The notes under the pieces: generated by a model
Told to the model about the DNA's origin: nothing
What the model saw: the letters and a program-made list of their open reading frames with translations, nothing else
Database searches by the model: none
Part shown: positions 49,796-63,186 of the stretch, in pieces
Layout of the letters: every line of letters begins with the position of its first letter
Numbering within the stretch: the stretch's first letter is position 1
Origin: Paraspadella gotoi
Taxonomy: Eukaryota; Chaetognatha
Direction of reading: 5' to 3'
Assembly (NCBI GenBank): GCA_051294375.1
Contig: CM119267.1
Coordinates: 5,128,883-5,192,882 of the forward strand
DNA: 64,000 bases
Position numbers and translations under genes: made by a program

Positions 49796-50385
49796 CCCTT
49801 TTTTCCTTTTTTTCTTTCTTTCATCAGTAGTGGGATGGAGACAGAGACGATTGGTTTCTCTTTCCAATCAACACTCACTAACTTTCATTCCATCTCCCGT
49901 CATCATTATCGTCGTCGTCGTCGTCGTCGTTGTCTTCGGCGTCATTCGTGCCAAGATTTCAATTATCATCGTCTCACGTCCCCCGTCGAGTCGCCCCCAA
50001 TCACCCTTTCAACTTCCCCCCCTCACCGCCCCGAAAAAAACTCCTAAAGTTTATTCCCATGTCTTGTCATGTCAATTGTTCAATGTTCACTGCTCTTTCT
50101 ATCTCAACACACCTGGTCACACTCCTTCCCTCTTTGTGAATTAAACATTAAACATTATTTGGCTGCTGATTTTCATTTTCTGTCACTCTTTTTTTTTGCG
50201 ACCAGTTCGAAGCCGCGCGCCAGTCGAAAACCCCTCGCGCCGTCGAGACTCGTCCCCGCGGGTCCCAAACGCCCGGGGTCTCGTAACGAAGGAACGTTAT
50301 CGGTTCGGTTACTCGGCGAGGGGGCGGGGTCTGTTACTCGCCGCAAGCAATTTCTTGGAGGTCTCTATTTCCATATTTTTTCACG

Positions 50386-50505
<120 letters not shown>

Positions 50506-51230
50506 TGCATGAAAGTGGTTTAGACTTAGAAGAGAGGGAGACAGATGTTACAGTAAAGAAGAAATTCTCAATGTAAATATGGGCGAAATGCGAAGAGAAT
50601 CTCAGCGGTTGGAAAAGGATGAAAAGAAAGTGGTGAGGATTTGATTTAAATATTTTTTGGGGGGAGGATTGGTTAATATTTTACTATATCTTTTTAAATA
50701 ATGTTAATAAATACTTTGTATTCCCTCTATTGTACCATGCTTTCATGATCTTCACGGTTCGACGGCCAAATAACTAAATAACCATCCTATTGATTGCTTT
50801 TTGAAAACAAGAACATTTCTCTGTCTCTCTCTCTCTCTCTCTCTCNNNNNNNNNNNNNNNNNNNNNNNNNNNNNNNNNNNNNNNNNNNNNNNNNNNNNNN
50901 NNNNNNNNNNNNNNNNNNNNNNNNNNNNNNNNNNNNNNNNNNNNNNNNNNNNNNNNNNNNNNNNNNNNNNNNNNNNNNNNNNNNNNNNNNNNNNNNNNNN
51001 NNNNNNNNNNNNNNNNNNNNNNNNNNNNNNNNNNNNNNNNNNNNNNNNNNNNNNNNNNNNNNNNNNNNNNNNNNNNNNNNNNNNNNNNNNNNNNNNNNNN
51101 NNNNNNNNNNNAGAAAGAAGAAGGCATAAATATTAGATTTTCTTTTCATTACTTTTAAAGTTTTATCGCCAACTTAAATGGCTGTTGGCAGAAGCGAGAA
51201 TTAGCGGTTTTAAGTTTCCGGATTCGAGCT

Positions 51231-51307
<77 letters not shown>

Positions 51308-51530
51308 CGATTTTAAAACAGTAGCTTCCGTTTTGATAACTAACATTCACTTTTATATGTTTATTTATTTATTTATTTACCACACAGTTAATGGGATTTT
51401 CTCTCTCTTTACCCCAAAAAGTTTTTTTTAAGTCCCTTCGACTCACTTACCAGTTACCAACTCTCAAAAAAAGCCAGGTAGGTTCAGGACAGAAAACGAT
51501 TTGTTTCAGTCGGCGATGACTTAGTGTTTA

Positions 51531-51569
<39 letters not shown>

Positions 51570-51823
51570 TGGACAACGTTGAAACTAAGTTTGGGCAAAA
51601 CACAGACGTGAAAAATTTCCGCTGTATTTTTAGTACTGGACTGGGGGAATTAATCGAGAAATATAGGGAAATATATAAATAAAAATAAATATAAATGTTA
51701 ATACTATATAGAAATATATGATATGTTAATGACTAATGTTAATGACTAAAGAAATGAGCATTGCGCCATTTACGGTAGTAGAGTAGAGTAGATTTAAAAC
51801 AAAAGTAAACAAAAACGGAATGT

Positions 51824-52011
51824 GTTGCGCCGTAGTGACTGCCTTATCACTTGTATTTCTCGTGACCTGACATTACATGACGGAACATGACATGACATGA
51901 CGTGACTTAACATGAATACACGACTACAATAACTTTCTTTGCGACATACCGACCGACAGACCGACCGAAAAGTTACTTATAGAGTTGCTCCCCGACTACT
52001 CGCGGCGCAAC
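51824..52011 (+). mobile_element. Dispersed element, internally deleted copy
   Basis: 188 bases with both inverted ends: GTTGCGCCGTAGTGAC on the left, ACTACTCGCGGCGCAAC on the right. The ATGAC array is long, but the middle part with the AAGGCGG core is missing; ATAACTTTCTTTG joins directly to GACATACCGACC. The right end keeps GTTACTTATAGAGTTGCTCC, which is absent from the copy at 28750. Confidence 0.72.
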
Positions 52012-52188
52012 TAAAAACAGGACAAGTACACTTTTGAAATTTCGCGCCTTCCCTGTTAAACCGCCAATGCCAGGGCTCGATCCGGCGANNNNNNNNNNNN
52101 NNNNNNNNNNNNNNNNNNNNNNNNNNNNNNNNNNNNNNNNNNNNNNNNNNNNNNNNNNNNNNNNNNNNNNNNNNNNNNNNNNNNNNNN

Positions 52189-52387
52189 GTATTCTTTTTA
52201 ACTAAAATGTTTGGGGTTCAATCCTACCCGAAAATATTTCAGTTTCTTTTTTTTTTAATAAAAGAAAATAAAATACAGGTTGTTGTTGTCTCTATCTTTA
52301 GGTTTTCAGGTTGAGAGACTCATCCAGTCTTAACCAGTTGTAAAAAATTTATGGAGGGTAATTGTTTTGTTCAAAGATTTTTGTCAT

Positions 52388-52432
<45 letters not shown>

Positions 52433-53080
52433 ATCTCTATCTCTCTTTGTCACTTAACATTTTACTTGAATTTGAGTGTAGAATTTAACTTTTTAACTAT
52501 AAATTTAATTCTTTTTAATTAAATTTTTAATTTACATTTTACTTGAATTTGAGTGTAGAATTTAACTTTTTAACTATAGATTTAATTCTTTTTAATTAAT
52601 TATTTAATTTACATGAATTTAAATTTTAATGTCGAATTTTTTTTAAAATAAAAGAGTTAAGTTTTAAAGCAAAGAAATTGTAGGCTATTTTCTTGTTTTT
52701 ATAAAAGAATTTAGAAACTTAAAAGAATCTCTAGCGCACTCTTTAGTTTTTTATTTTAAATATTTAAAATGAAGATTTAACAAAAGGGAAAAGTGGACGA
52801 AGCTTCGAACTTTCTTTTTTTTTTTTCGGCCTAAGAATCTTGGAAAAACGAGGGTGAAAGTCATCGTCTCTCGTAGGCGGAAGAGAAGAAGAAGAAGAAG
52901 AGAGAAGAAGAAGAAGAAGAAGAGAAGAAGAAGAAGAAGAAAAGAAGAAGAAGAGAAACACTCAGCGTGAAATGTTTATGAGGATTTTGTCAAAAAAATC
53001 GAGGGGAAAAAAGATGGAGATTGGAGATAGGAGGAAAGAAAAGAAGGAAAAAAAGTGGGGAGGAGAGAGAGGAGAGAGAG

Positions 53081-53148
<68 letters not shown>

Positions 53149-53755
53149 AAATAAACGTCATTCAGTGTAAATCGATGGAAAAGGAGGAAGGAGGAGGAAA
53201 GGAGGAAAGGAGGAAAGGAAGAAGGGAGGAAAAGGAGGAAAGAGACGAAGGAAAAGTTAAAAAGTCGAAATAGAGAAAAGAAAATAAAAGGAAATCAAAT
53301 TGGACGATCGATTAAATTTAAATTTTTAAAATAAAACAGATGCGACGAAGAAAGACATAAGAAGCCGACATCGACGACGACGACAACGACCACAATAACG
53401 ACGACGATGACGCAAACGACGACGCCCACGACGCCAATAACGCCCACGAGGAAAACGACGACTTCGACGACGACGACGACGACGACGAAGACTATCTCCG
53501 AGTCTTAAGGTCAAAACTCGAATGGTCGCGTCTATTTTACTCAGACTCGTTTATATTTCAAAGAGTTTTTTTTTTCTCCGAAAGAAAAGAATTATTAAAA
53601 TAAATAAAATAAATTAAATCGTCAAAACTGAGAGAGAGAGAGAGTTATGCATCGCATGGCGGAGGTCAATGTCCATTCTCACGGTCGGTGGTGCATTCAA
53701 GCTGAGAAACTCTTCGATGACTGATTTGACTCTCTCTCTCTCATCTCTCTCTCTC

Positions 53756-53819
<64 letters not shown>

Positions 53820-54185
53820 TCTCTCTCTTCCTCATCTCTCTCTTATCTCTCTCTACCCTCTCCCTCACCCGTCCCCCCTCACCCCCTCCTTTCCTTCCCG
53901 GTTCCGCGGTGTCTACCGCAGAATAGAAGGGCAAAGGGTTAATGGTTGACCTTATACCACTAATTACGTCGTTCAAAACACTTTTGCTCATTTGTCATTT
54001 TTTTTTCTTTGGCGAGACCGCGTGCGGCGACGAAAGATGGCGGGAGGGTCTAGAAAGATTATGGGGGGGGCGCTGAGATGTGGCCAAGTGGGGGGAGGAG
54101 ATTAGGGCCGAAGGGGACACGAAACAATGTCGCAACCCGATGCGGGGGGGGGGGTAACGTAACGCCAAAGGTGAGAGGCGAAAGG
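52189..54185. other. Palindrome spacer, unique sequence
   Basis: Contains (AT)n at 52391-52428, a 77-bp tandem duplication at 52457-52610, (GAA)n at about 52882-52955, GA-rich 53065-53150, GAC-rich 53365-53490 and (CT)n 53728-53850. G homopolymers lie at 54063-54170. No gene is supported. If the arms are one locus, this is the sequence that should follow 52088, in reverse orientation. Confidence 0.6.
52457..52610 (+). repeat. 77-bp tandem duplication
   Basis: Two units start at 52457 and 52534 (ACATTTTACTTGAATTTGAG), nearly identical, followed by a degraded third start at 52611. Confidence 0.9.
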
Positions 54186-54262
54186 TCGGCCGGATCGAGC
54201 CCTGGCATTGGCGGTTAACAGGGAAGGCGCGAAATTTCAAAAGTGTACTTGTCCTGTTTTTA

Positions 54263-54449
54263 GTTGCGCCGCGAGTAGTCGGGGAGCAACTCTATAAGTA
54301 ACTTTTCGGTCGGTCTGTCGGTCGGTATGTCGCAAAGAAAGTTATTGTAGTCATGTATTCATGTTAAGTCACGTCATGTCATGTCATGTCCCGTCATGTA
54401 ATGTCAGGTCACGAAAATACAAGTGATAAGGCAGTCACTACGGCGCAAC
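54263..54449 (-). mobile_element. Dispersed element, palindrome partner
   Basis: The inverted twin of 51824-52011, with the same internal deletion and both inverted ends. It counts as the same insertion, not an independent one. Confidence 0.7.
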
Positions 54450-54701
54450 ACATTCCGTTTTTGTTTACTTTTGTTTTAAATCTACTCTACTCTACTACCG
54501 TAAATGGCGAATGCTCATTTCTTTAGTCATTACATTTCATTAACATATTCATATTTTCTATATAGTATTAACATTTATATTTATTTTTATTTATATATTT
54601 CCCTATATTTTCTCGATTAATTCCCCCAGTCCAGTACTAAAAATACAGCGGAATTTTTCACGTCTGTGTTTTGCCCAAACTTGTTTCAACGTTGTCCATG
54701 A

Positions 54702-54741
<40 letters not shown>

Positions 54742-54976
54742 TAAACACTAAGTCATCGCCGACTGAAACAAATCGTTTTTGTCCTGAACCTACCTGGCTT
54801 TTTTTGAGAGTTGGTAACTGGTAAGTGAGTTCGAAGGGACTTAAAAAAAACTTTTTGGGTAAAGAGAGAGAAAATCCCATTAACTGTGTGGTAAATAAAT
54901 AAATAAATATAAACATATAAAAGTGAATGTTAGTTATCAAAACGGAAGCTACTGTTTTAAAATCGGCGAGAGAGAG

Positions 54977-55041
<65 letters not shown>

Positions 55042-55356
55042 AGAGTAAAAGCTCGAATCCGGAAACTTAAAACCGCTAATTCTCGCTTCTGCCAACAGCC
55101 ATTTAAGTTGGCAGATAAAACTTTAAAAGTAATGAAAAGAAAATCTAATATTTATGCCTTCTTCTTTCTTCCTTCCCCTTCCCCCCCTCTCCCCCCCTTC
55201 TCCTCTTGGAATCTTCCACCGACGAGGATTTGCATATATCGACTCTGTGCCTCTCGTCTTAAGTCCTTCATGGTGTCTATGGTGGCTTTTCGTTGTCGTC
55301 GTTTATTCGAATCATCAGGCGAGAATTGCGAGCAGAAGCGTTTTCAAACGACGCGG

Positions 55357-55426
<70 letters not shown>

Positions 55427-55429
55427 AAG

Positions 55430-55471
<42 letters not shown>

Positions 55472-55813
55472 ATGTTCTTGTTTTCAAAAAGCAATCAATA
55501 GGATGGTTATTAGTTATTTGGCCGTCGAACCGTGAAGATCATGAAAGCATGGTACAATAGAGGGAATAACAAGTATTTATTAACTTATTTAAAAAGATAT
55601 AGTAAAATATTAACCAATCCTCCCCCAAAAAATATTTAAATCAATCCTCACCACTTTCTTTTCATCCTTTTCCAACCGCTGAGATTCTCTGCGCATTTCG
55701 CCCATATTACATTGAGAATTTCTTCTTTACTGTAACATCTGTCTCCCTCTATTCTAAGTCTAAACCATTTTCAATGCAATCGCTTCTCTTCTCTCTCTCT
55801 TTCGATCTCTCTC

Positions 55814-55857
<44 letters not shown>

Positions 55858-57130
55858 CTCTTCTCCTCTCTCTTCTCTCTCTCTCTTCTCACTCCTCCGC
55901 GTGAAAAATAATATGGAAATAGAGACCTCCAAGAAATTGGCTTTGCGGCGAGTAACAGACCCCGCCCCCTCGCCGAGAGTAACCGAACCGATAACGTTCC
56001 TTCGTTACGAGACCCGGCGTTTTGGGACCGCGCGGGACGAGTCTCGACGGCGCGAGGGGTTTTCGACTGGCGCGCGGCTTCGAACTGGTCGCTAAAAAAA
56101 AAAGAGTGACAAAAAATGAAAAATCAGCAGCACAATAATGTTTAATGTTTTAATTCACAAAAGAGGGAAGGAGTGTGACCAGGTGTGTTGAGATAGAAGA
56201 GCAGTGAACATTGAACAATTGACATGACAAGACATGGGAATAAAACTTTAGGAGTTTTTTTTCGGGGCGGTGAGGGGGGGAAGTTTGAAAGGGTGATGGG
56301 GGCGACTCGACGGGGGACGTGAGACGATGATAATTGAAATCTTGGCACGAATGACGCCGAAGACAACGACGACGACGACGACGACGATAATGATGACGGG
56401 AGATGGAATGAAAGTTAGTGAGTGTTTGATTGGAAAGAGAAACCAATCGTCTCTGTCTCCATCCCACTACTGATGAAAGAAAGAAAAAAAGGAAAAAAGG
56501 GAGAAAGAAAGATAGAAAGAAAGAAAGAAGAAAGAAAAAAAGAAAGAAAGAAAGAAAAAAAAACAAAAAAAGCGAGAAAGAAAGAAGAAGAAGAAAGAAA
56601 GAAAGAAAGAAAGAAGAAAGAAAGAAAAAAAGAAAGAAAGAAAGAAAGAAAGAAAGAAAAGAAAGAAAAAAAAACGAGAGAAAAAAAAAAGATAGAAGGA
56701 CACGAAAAAAAGAAGAAAAAACAATTGATAAAAAATAGAGAGAAACAAAGACAGAAAGAAGAAAAATAAGAATAATAAAGAAGGAAAGAAAGAACCAAAA
56801 AAAATAAAGAAAAAAATAGAATAACGAATATCCTTGAAAAACATTGCCTTTTGACTCCAAAAAGGTCAGTCAAGAGAAAACTTGTACGCTCAGAGTTCCA
56901 GAAGAGTGAGAGGGAGGAAAAGAGAGGGGAGAGAGAGGAAGAGAGAAGATTAGGAGAAAAGTGAAGAAAGAGAGAGAAGTGAGGAGGGGAGAGAAGAGAG
57001 GGAGAGAGAGAGAAAAGAGAGTAAGTCTTGAAGGGCAGCCATGCTGATCACCAGACAGTGAAGAGGGAAAGAAAAGACAAGGAGAGAGGGGGAGAGAGAG
57101 GAGAGAGGGGGAGAGAGAGAGAGAGAGAGA

Positions 57131-57167
<37 letters not shown>

Positions 57168-57759
57168 GAGAAAGAGAGAGAGAGAGACGAGAGAAAAAAA
57201 GGGAGAGAGAGAGATCAAAAATTAGAAAAAACAAAAAAGTAAAACATAAAGATAAGGAAATAGTAAAGACGGAAGAAATAGTGAGAGACAAAGAGGTAAA
57301 AAGAGGCGAGAATGAAATCCAGAAAGAGAGAGAGAGAGAGAGAGACTGAGCGAGAGTGACGAGCCCTCCTTTGCTTGTCAGCTCGGTAATGAAGATAAAA
57401 GTTGCGGCTGCCAACGAGTTCCCCGCGCGGGTTTTTTTATTGAGATAAAGACTCTTGGAAATAAGACGCACTTTTGTTGTTGTTTTTTCTTTATTTTCGT
57501 AAATAAAAACAGGGAATAAAACACATTAATTTTACTAACACATTTTCCCTTTCGCCTCGCTCGCCGACAGCGATGCATTTTTTGGCGAAAGGGGGGAACG
57601 ATCACAATCTTTCGAGATCACAGCGATCTTAGCTCCACGTCGGAATGCACATTCTCACTCGGCAGAGAATTTAACAACGCGCTCTCCAACCGGCACCTGC
57701 TGTACCCCTTCTCCACTCATCCTCCACTCACCGCCCCCGAATGCGAGACAGAGGAGATG

Positions 57760-57762
<3 letters not shown>

Positions 57763-57831
<69 letters not shown>
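57763..57831 (+). repeat. (GA)n microsatellite at arm end
   Basis: Pure GA, complement of the CT tract at 48504-48560 in the other arm. Confidence 0.95.
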
Positions 57832-57836
<5 letters not shown>

Positions 57837-58308
57837 GAGTTTACGAGACTCTTTGGAAATTCTTTATGGGTTAGAGAGGTCTTNNNNNNNNNNNNNNNNN
57901 NNNNNNNNGACTGTCAAACGTCGTCGGTTAGAAAAGAAAAACCCGGTGAAACAGATTTATTTTTTTAGGAGGCTCATGGCTACTTGGTGAGGCATATATC
58001 AAAAGATAAATAGGATAATATGGACAGATATATATGTTATATGAGAGGATGCAATAGTTAGGCCACAACCAATTTGACGTGAGATAAACTCCCCGCGACA
58101 CAAAATTTGAACGAAAACTACGAGTTCAACGAAAAACGACGACGACGCAAGTCTTTGGTGGAAGATAAGAATTGTGAGTAGAAGAGACGGTCCAAAGTAG
58201 AGGATTTTGAAAAGCACAAAAGGAATAAAAAAGAAGAAGAAGAAGAAGAAATGAAATTTATTTTCTTCCTTATTTTTCGCGCTTCTGATTGGCTGAAAAG
58301 TGCGACCG

Positions 58309-58432
58309 TTTGTGACCGCGTGTGACCGGTCACACTCGGTCGCACGAAAATTTGTGACTGCTTGTGACCGTGTGTGACCGCCTTGTGACAGGCTGTGACT
58401 GCTTGTGACCGCTTGTGACGAGGCAGTGACCA
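58309..58432 (+). repeat. TTGTGACCGC minisatellite
   Basis: About a dozen words of the type TGTGACCG or TGTGACTG at 9-14 base spacing, including a GACCGGTCAC palindrome and a reversed copy. Confidence 0.8.
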
Positions 58433-58795
58433 GGCTCCATTATTGGTCGAAATATAAAGAAGAAGTGACCGAGGATTTCTATTGGTCATATTTGTTGAAT
58501 TACGATTGGTGGCTTTTTCCTTAAACTTAAACTACTGAACGGAACGACCTTACCAATCCCTTCTTTTCTAAACTCACCCATCACCTCACTTCAACTCATT
58601 CGCTTAGAAACAAACTTCTCCCATCCCTCGCCATCCCAATTCTCAACCGCCTTCAACCTCCCAGCCTCATTTTACAAAATTCCATATTCCTAAATTACTT
58701 AAAAATATATGAACAATACGACCGATTCTAAAGTCGAAACAATCCTAATTTGGTAAACCTCTTTTCTCGCCACCACATCCCTTTAACTCACCACT

Positions 58796-59015
58796 ACCAA
58801 AATAAACAACCACATCCTTGAAAACTCAACACAGCCTTAAAAATTCACCACAGCCATAAAAACTCACCACAGCCGAAGTCATTAAACAACAACATCCTTG
58901 AAAACTCACCACAACCGAAGTCAATAAAGAACCACATCCTTGAAAACTCACCACAGCCTTCAAAACTCGCCACAACCGAAATCAATAAACAACCACATCC
59001 CATAAAACTCACCCC
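58796..59015 (+). repeat. CACCACAGCC minisatellite
   Basis: Long units combining CCACATCCTTGAAAACTC and CACCACAGCCGAAGTCA are repeated four to five times with partial units between them. Confidence 0.8.
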
Positions 59016-59995
59016 AACCCTGAATCTCCGCGAAAAAAAACCATTTAAAAAAAATCCCATTTCTCATTCACTCCCGCCATCTTAAATCACTCATCCATCG
59101 CCTTCATTGGCTTCTCCGATGACGTAAACACTTCCCCAGTTCCATCTCAATCATAGAGACGACGACGACGACTACAACAACAACAACAATGATTCCAAGC
59201 CGTGGTAACCTATTCCTCATCCAATCACCCATCGACTCCTACCTCTTACCCACTTTCGAATTACATCCTGGTTTTGTAACCTCTCCTCTTACATCCCTGA
59301 AGTCTCTTCCTCCTCAATTTCTCTCTCGACTTTGTCGTCTCCTCGTCGTCATTATCGTCGTCAACATTGTCCCCGCCGCCTGGGGTCGAAGGGATAATGA
59401 ATTTCTACCCAAAGACATGGGGTACGACCATTGTTGATCCTTTCCAAATGTTATGCCTTATGGGCTCAAGAGTTTTTATTGTCGCGGTTTTCCGTCTTGT
59501 TGTCCGATGTGTTCGCTCATCGTCGACTGTTATCGATTCTCTCCGACTCGACGTTCCGCTGCTTAAACATCAACAATTTCCGGCACTATTTTTCGAGAGC
59601 GGCCCGTTTCTTTTGATAATCCTTGAACTATTCAACCCTAATTGTTGGACATAAACTTTTGCGAAATGTTTAGAATGGAAACAAACTTACTTCATTTATG
59701 AATCCCTAAACTAAATCTTATTCATAAATCATGACCCAATTTTTAAATTTTAACCCCTTACTTAATTCTGAATTTAAGTTGAAATGTGGCGCTTTTAGAA
59801 AATATGGCCCAAATTCTATCCCAAAACCAGGCATACCGCCTTACCGTCCTTAAACACCCTTAAACTAAATTTAGCTCTACTTTTCCTTCCCGCCCCCATA
59901 TTTTTTTAAAAATTACTTCCCATTGAGTAAAAAAAACCAACAACTTGATGCCACCAGCTAATGGCACAAAAACTCCCTCCGATTTTCTATCCTGA

Positions 59996-60105
59996 CCACC
60001 TCCGCGACTTTCTTGGCACTTTTTTCCACTTCTAACCACCCATGGTTAAACCACCTCCGCGACTTTCTTGGCACTTTTTTCCTCTTCTAACCACCCTTTC
60101 CGCCC
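59996..60105 (+). repeat. 55-bp tandem duplication
   Basis: CCACCTCCGCGACTTTCTTG starts at 59996 and again at 60051, each continuing GCACTTTTTTCC and TCTAACCACCC. Confidence 0.9.
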
Positions 60106-60480
60106 CGTGCTTCTGCCGCACCCACCTCAGCTCTTAAGTGCATTTCTCCAAAAAAAAATAAACTAAAAAACCAACCAACGTCTCAAAACTGATCTCTTCT
60201 CCCCAGCCCCCGCATTCTACTCACTCCCACAACCTCGCCCTAACTTACCCTTCCTCCCCAATCCTCCCACGCTCTCCCCCCCAACGCCCCCTTTCCTCCT
60301 TTCCCAACCACTTCCGGCTTACGAGGCTTCTCTCATAGCAGACGAGCGCGCCGTTGGGCGCAAACATTTAGCGAAGGCCCTCTATCGGAGAAAGAAAATG
60401 GGGTTTTCGAAGGGGCCCGACTTGGTATTCTCGCGCCTGTGAAATTTCACTTCTATGGCGCATTTTTCCTCTTTTTTTTT

Positions 60481-61279
60481 AATTTATGGTCCTCGCTATT
60501 TTCTCTTTGGCCGCGTCCCCGCTTTTTCCGCCCTCTCCCTTCTCCCTCACCTTCTCTCTCACGACAAATGTTGGTGAGTTGTGACTTTGGGTCCATTGGC
60601 CACTGACTCCCCCGAACTCGTTCACTATCACGTCCTCCTCCTCTTCCTTCCCCCCCTCCCCCCGCTCTGCCTTCCCTGACATCACGAGACCCCGAGTGAC
60701 ATAATTCGGCTAAATCGGTCTCACGAATTTAGCCTCATCTGCCTCCTCGTCTCTCATCTCCTCTCATCTCATCTTCTCTCATCTCTACTCATCTATAATC
60801 CAGTCTTATCTCCTACCATTCATCCTCATATTCTATCACCAATCTTCTCATCTCATTTCTGCTATCATTTCCTCTCATCATCTCTTATTTACTTTGATTT
60901 AATCTCACTTCCTCTCATCTCCTATCATCTCATCTCCTCTCATCTCTATCATCTCTTATCCGTCCTTTTATTCTATCACCAATCATTTCCTCTCATCTTC
61001 TATTATTTACTTTGATTCAATCTCACTTCCTCTTATCTCATCTCCTCTGATCTCTACTCATCTCTTATCCCGTATCATCCATCCTCTTATTCTATCACCA
61101 ATCATTTCCTCTCATCTCCTACTATCTGCTACCATTTCCTCCCATCTTCTGTCATCTCCTCTCATCCCTTTGGAGATCGCGAGATACAAAGATCGAGAGA
61201 TGGACTGACGTCGACGAAACGTAAAGAAGTGAGGAAGAGAATAAGGGAGAGAAACCGTTTTTCAACGTTAAGGATGATG

Positions 61280-61310
<31 letters not shown>

Positions 61311-61691
61311 TTATTAAAAACTTTTTTTGGTGAGACAATCATATCAGCGACGCATTGTCGTTGTGGTTTTTTAGTTATTGTTATCGCTATTATCATTGTT
61401 GTTAATCTAAACTTATTCAATCGCCAATAAATCAAAAAACGACTACAACAAGATCGACAACAACCAAAGAATCCTTGAAGGCAGACGTCACTTCCAGATA
61501 AGACGAATCCCCGTTAAATTCTCAGTCCATCCGTCTGTCCGTTCCCTTCCTCCCCCTCACATCCATCCGTCCATCTTTCTCAACGTTCGTCCCAATCGTC
61601 CTCTCATTAGTTCATCATACCAATCCGTCCGTCCGTCGAGCCTCCCTTCACGCGTCCGACAAGTCAGTTTCACCTATTTCATCCATCACGA

Positions 61692-61729
<38 letters not shown>

Positions 61730-62898
61730 CGATTCTACTAAGCGTCTCGGGCGAGCGAAGATTCCGAGTGAATAATTTAAAGGGAGCGAATTTATGGATT
61801 TCGGACGAGTTAACTTTAATTTTTCAGCGACCATAAACTTTTGACGAAAATTCATGGGGCGATTCCCGTCGCACGTGCCAATTCCGAGGTTGGATTAAAA
61901 AAAAAATTCAAAAGGATTCGATTTTTTACTTTTTTTTTTGGTGGGCGAATAATTTTATACAATTTTATTTTAATTCTTTTTTTTTCATAGATTTGTTGGT
62001 TTGTTGTTGTTCATTGTTTAGTGGGGGGGGTTTCAGATCCAAACATTAGTGTTCACTTAAAATGAAAAAAATAGGGTTTAACGGTTTTCCTATTGATAGA
62101 CTGATGGACTGATTACATATTTTTGAAGATGTATCTATGAAATTGGTACAACCAAAAATTATCCATTCATTTAATAAATATCTTGCCCCTGACTTTGGAC
62201 TGGCTTGGGTGGTTTAAGGCTTCCATCACTCTTACAAAATAATGACATAGCAGGTCTCTGCAAGCTTTCATCAAGACTCTCTCATTCATTTCACTAGAAA
62301 TTTCTAATAAAAGTAATTTTTCGAGGGGCGATTTTTTTTTAAATAAAAATCATTTGTCGAAATAAAAAAATTCGATATTTTATAACGAAACAAACAAAAA
62401 TGAAAAGAATTCTACCTCTTGAAACAAACAATAACAAGTCAAACTAATTTTATTCGTGAGTCTGTGAACTACACTTCTAATCACCGAGAATAAAAAAAAC
62501 TTTTAAGTTTTTTTCTTTTCAATTTCGTCAGCAAAATAAGAGAATCACGATTCCTTTGCTCGACGACTCAGTTTGGCTTCGCCAACTTTCTTTTCTTATT
62601 TATCCTTTTTTGTCTTTTTTTTTTTGTTTGGTAACCATCGAATATTTATGCTTGTCAGCTTGAACCGACACTGACGGTTGATTTTTCTTTCCCTTCCCCC
62701 ATTGTTTAAGCATTTCATTAGAGCCACTCTCTCTCTCTCTTTTCTCTTCTCTCTCTTCTCTCTTCTCTCTCGCTCTCTCCCCCCCTTGATCCATCCGTCC
62801 CTCTCTCTCTCTCTTTCTCTCTCTCACTTCCTTTCCTTTTCTCTCTGGCGCCTGTGCTTGCATTTGCTTGGCGACTGTTTGGTTATACATTTCCCGCT
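60481..62898. other. Pyrimidine-rich and triplet-repeat intergenic DNA
   Basis: An imperfect tandem repeat with a period of about 120-140 bases lies at 60735-61165, recognisable by TTCTATCACCAAT at 60831, 60971 and about 61090. (GAC)n tracts occur at 61278-61311 and 61692-61729, with ATCCGTCC words between them. CT-rich DNA precedes the N run at 62899. No gene is supported. Confidence 0.55.
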
Positions 62899-63186
62899 NN
62901 NNNNNNNNNNNNNNNNNNNNNNNNNNNNNNNNNNNNNNNNNNNNNNNNNNNNNNNNNNNNNNNNNNNNNNNNNNNNNNNNNNNNNNNNNNNNNNNNNNNN
63001 NNNNNNNNNNNNNNNNNNNNNNNNNNNNNNNNNNNNNNNNNNNNNNNNNNNNNNNNNNNNNNNNNNNNNNNNNNNNNNNNNNNNNNNNNNNNNNNNNNNN
63101 NNNNNNNNNNNNNNNNNNNNNNNNNNNNNNNNNNNNNNNNNNNNNNNNNNNNNNNNNNNNNNNNNNNNNNNNNNNNNNNNNNNNNN

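Larger units (their letters stand above)
54186..57883 (-). repeat. Palindrome, right arm (3.7 kb)
   Basis: Reverse complement of 48453-52088. It ends exactly at the 25-N run at 57884. It is gap-free where the left arm has 266 N: about 55168-55470 gives that missing sequence, a C-rich stretch, a CpG-containing non-repeat segment and a GA tract. Confidence 0.9.
57909..60480. other. Intergenic with several minisatellites
   Basis: After a 25-N run the sequence is new. It holds a GTGACCGC-type array (58309-58432), a CACCACAGCC-type array (58796-59015), a CAACAA/GACGAC cluster (59158-59190) and a 55-bp tandem duplication (59996-60105). Open frames at 59189-59654 are not recognised and overlap in three frames. 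A CpG-containing segment at 60320-60430 has open frames but no clear splice sites. Confidence 0.5.

Noticed and set aside
54181-54220. Degenerate Pol III B-box word (GGATCGAGCCC) and its inverted twin at 52065
   Set aside because: No tRNA fold, A box or terminator around it; a tRNA-derived SINE could not be demonstrated.
59189-59654. Three overlapping open frames
   Set aside because: Different frames overlap, hydrophobic low-complexity content, no recognised domain.
60310-60440. Frame with ADERAVGRKHLAKALYRRKK
   Set aside because: Looks protein-like but lacks a convincing acceptor and stops shortly after; insufficient support.
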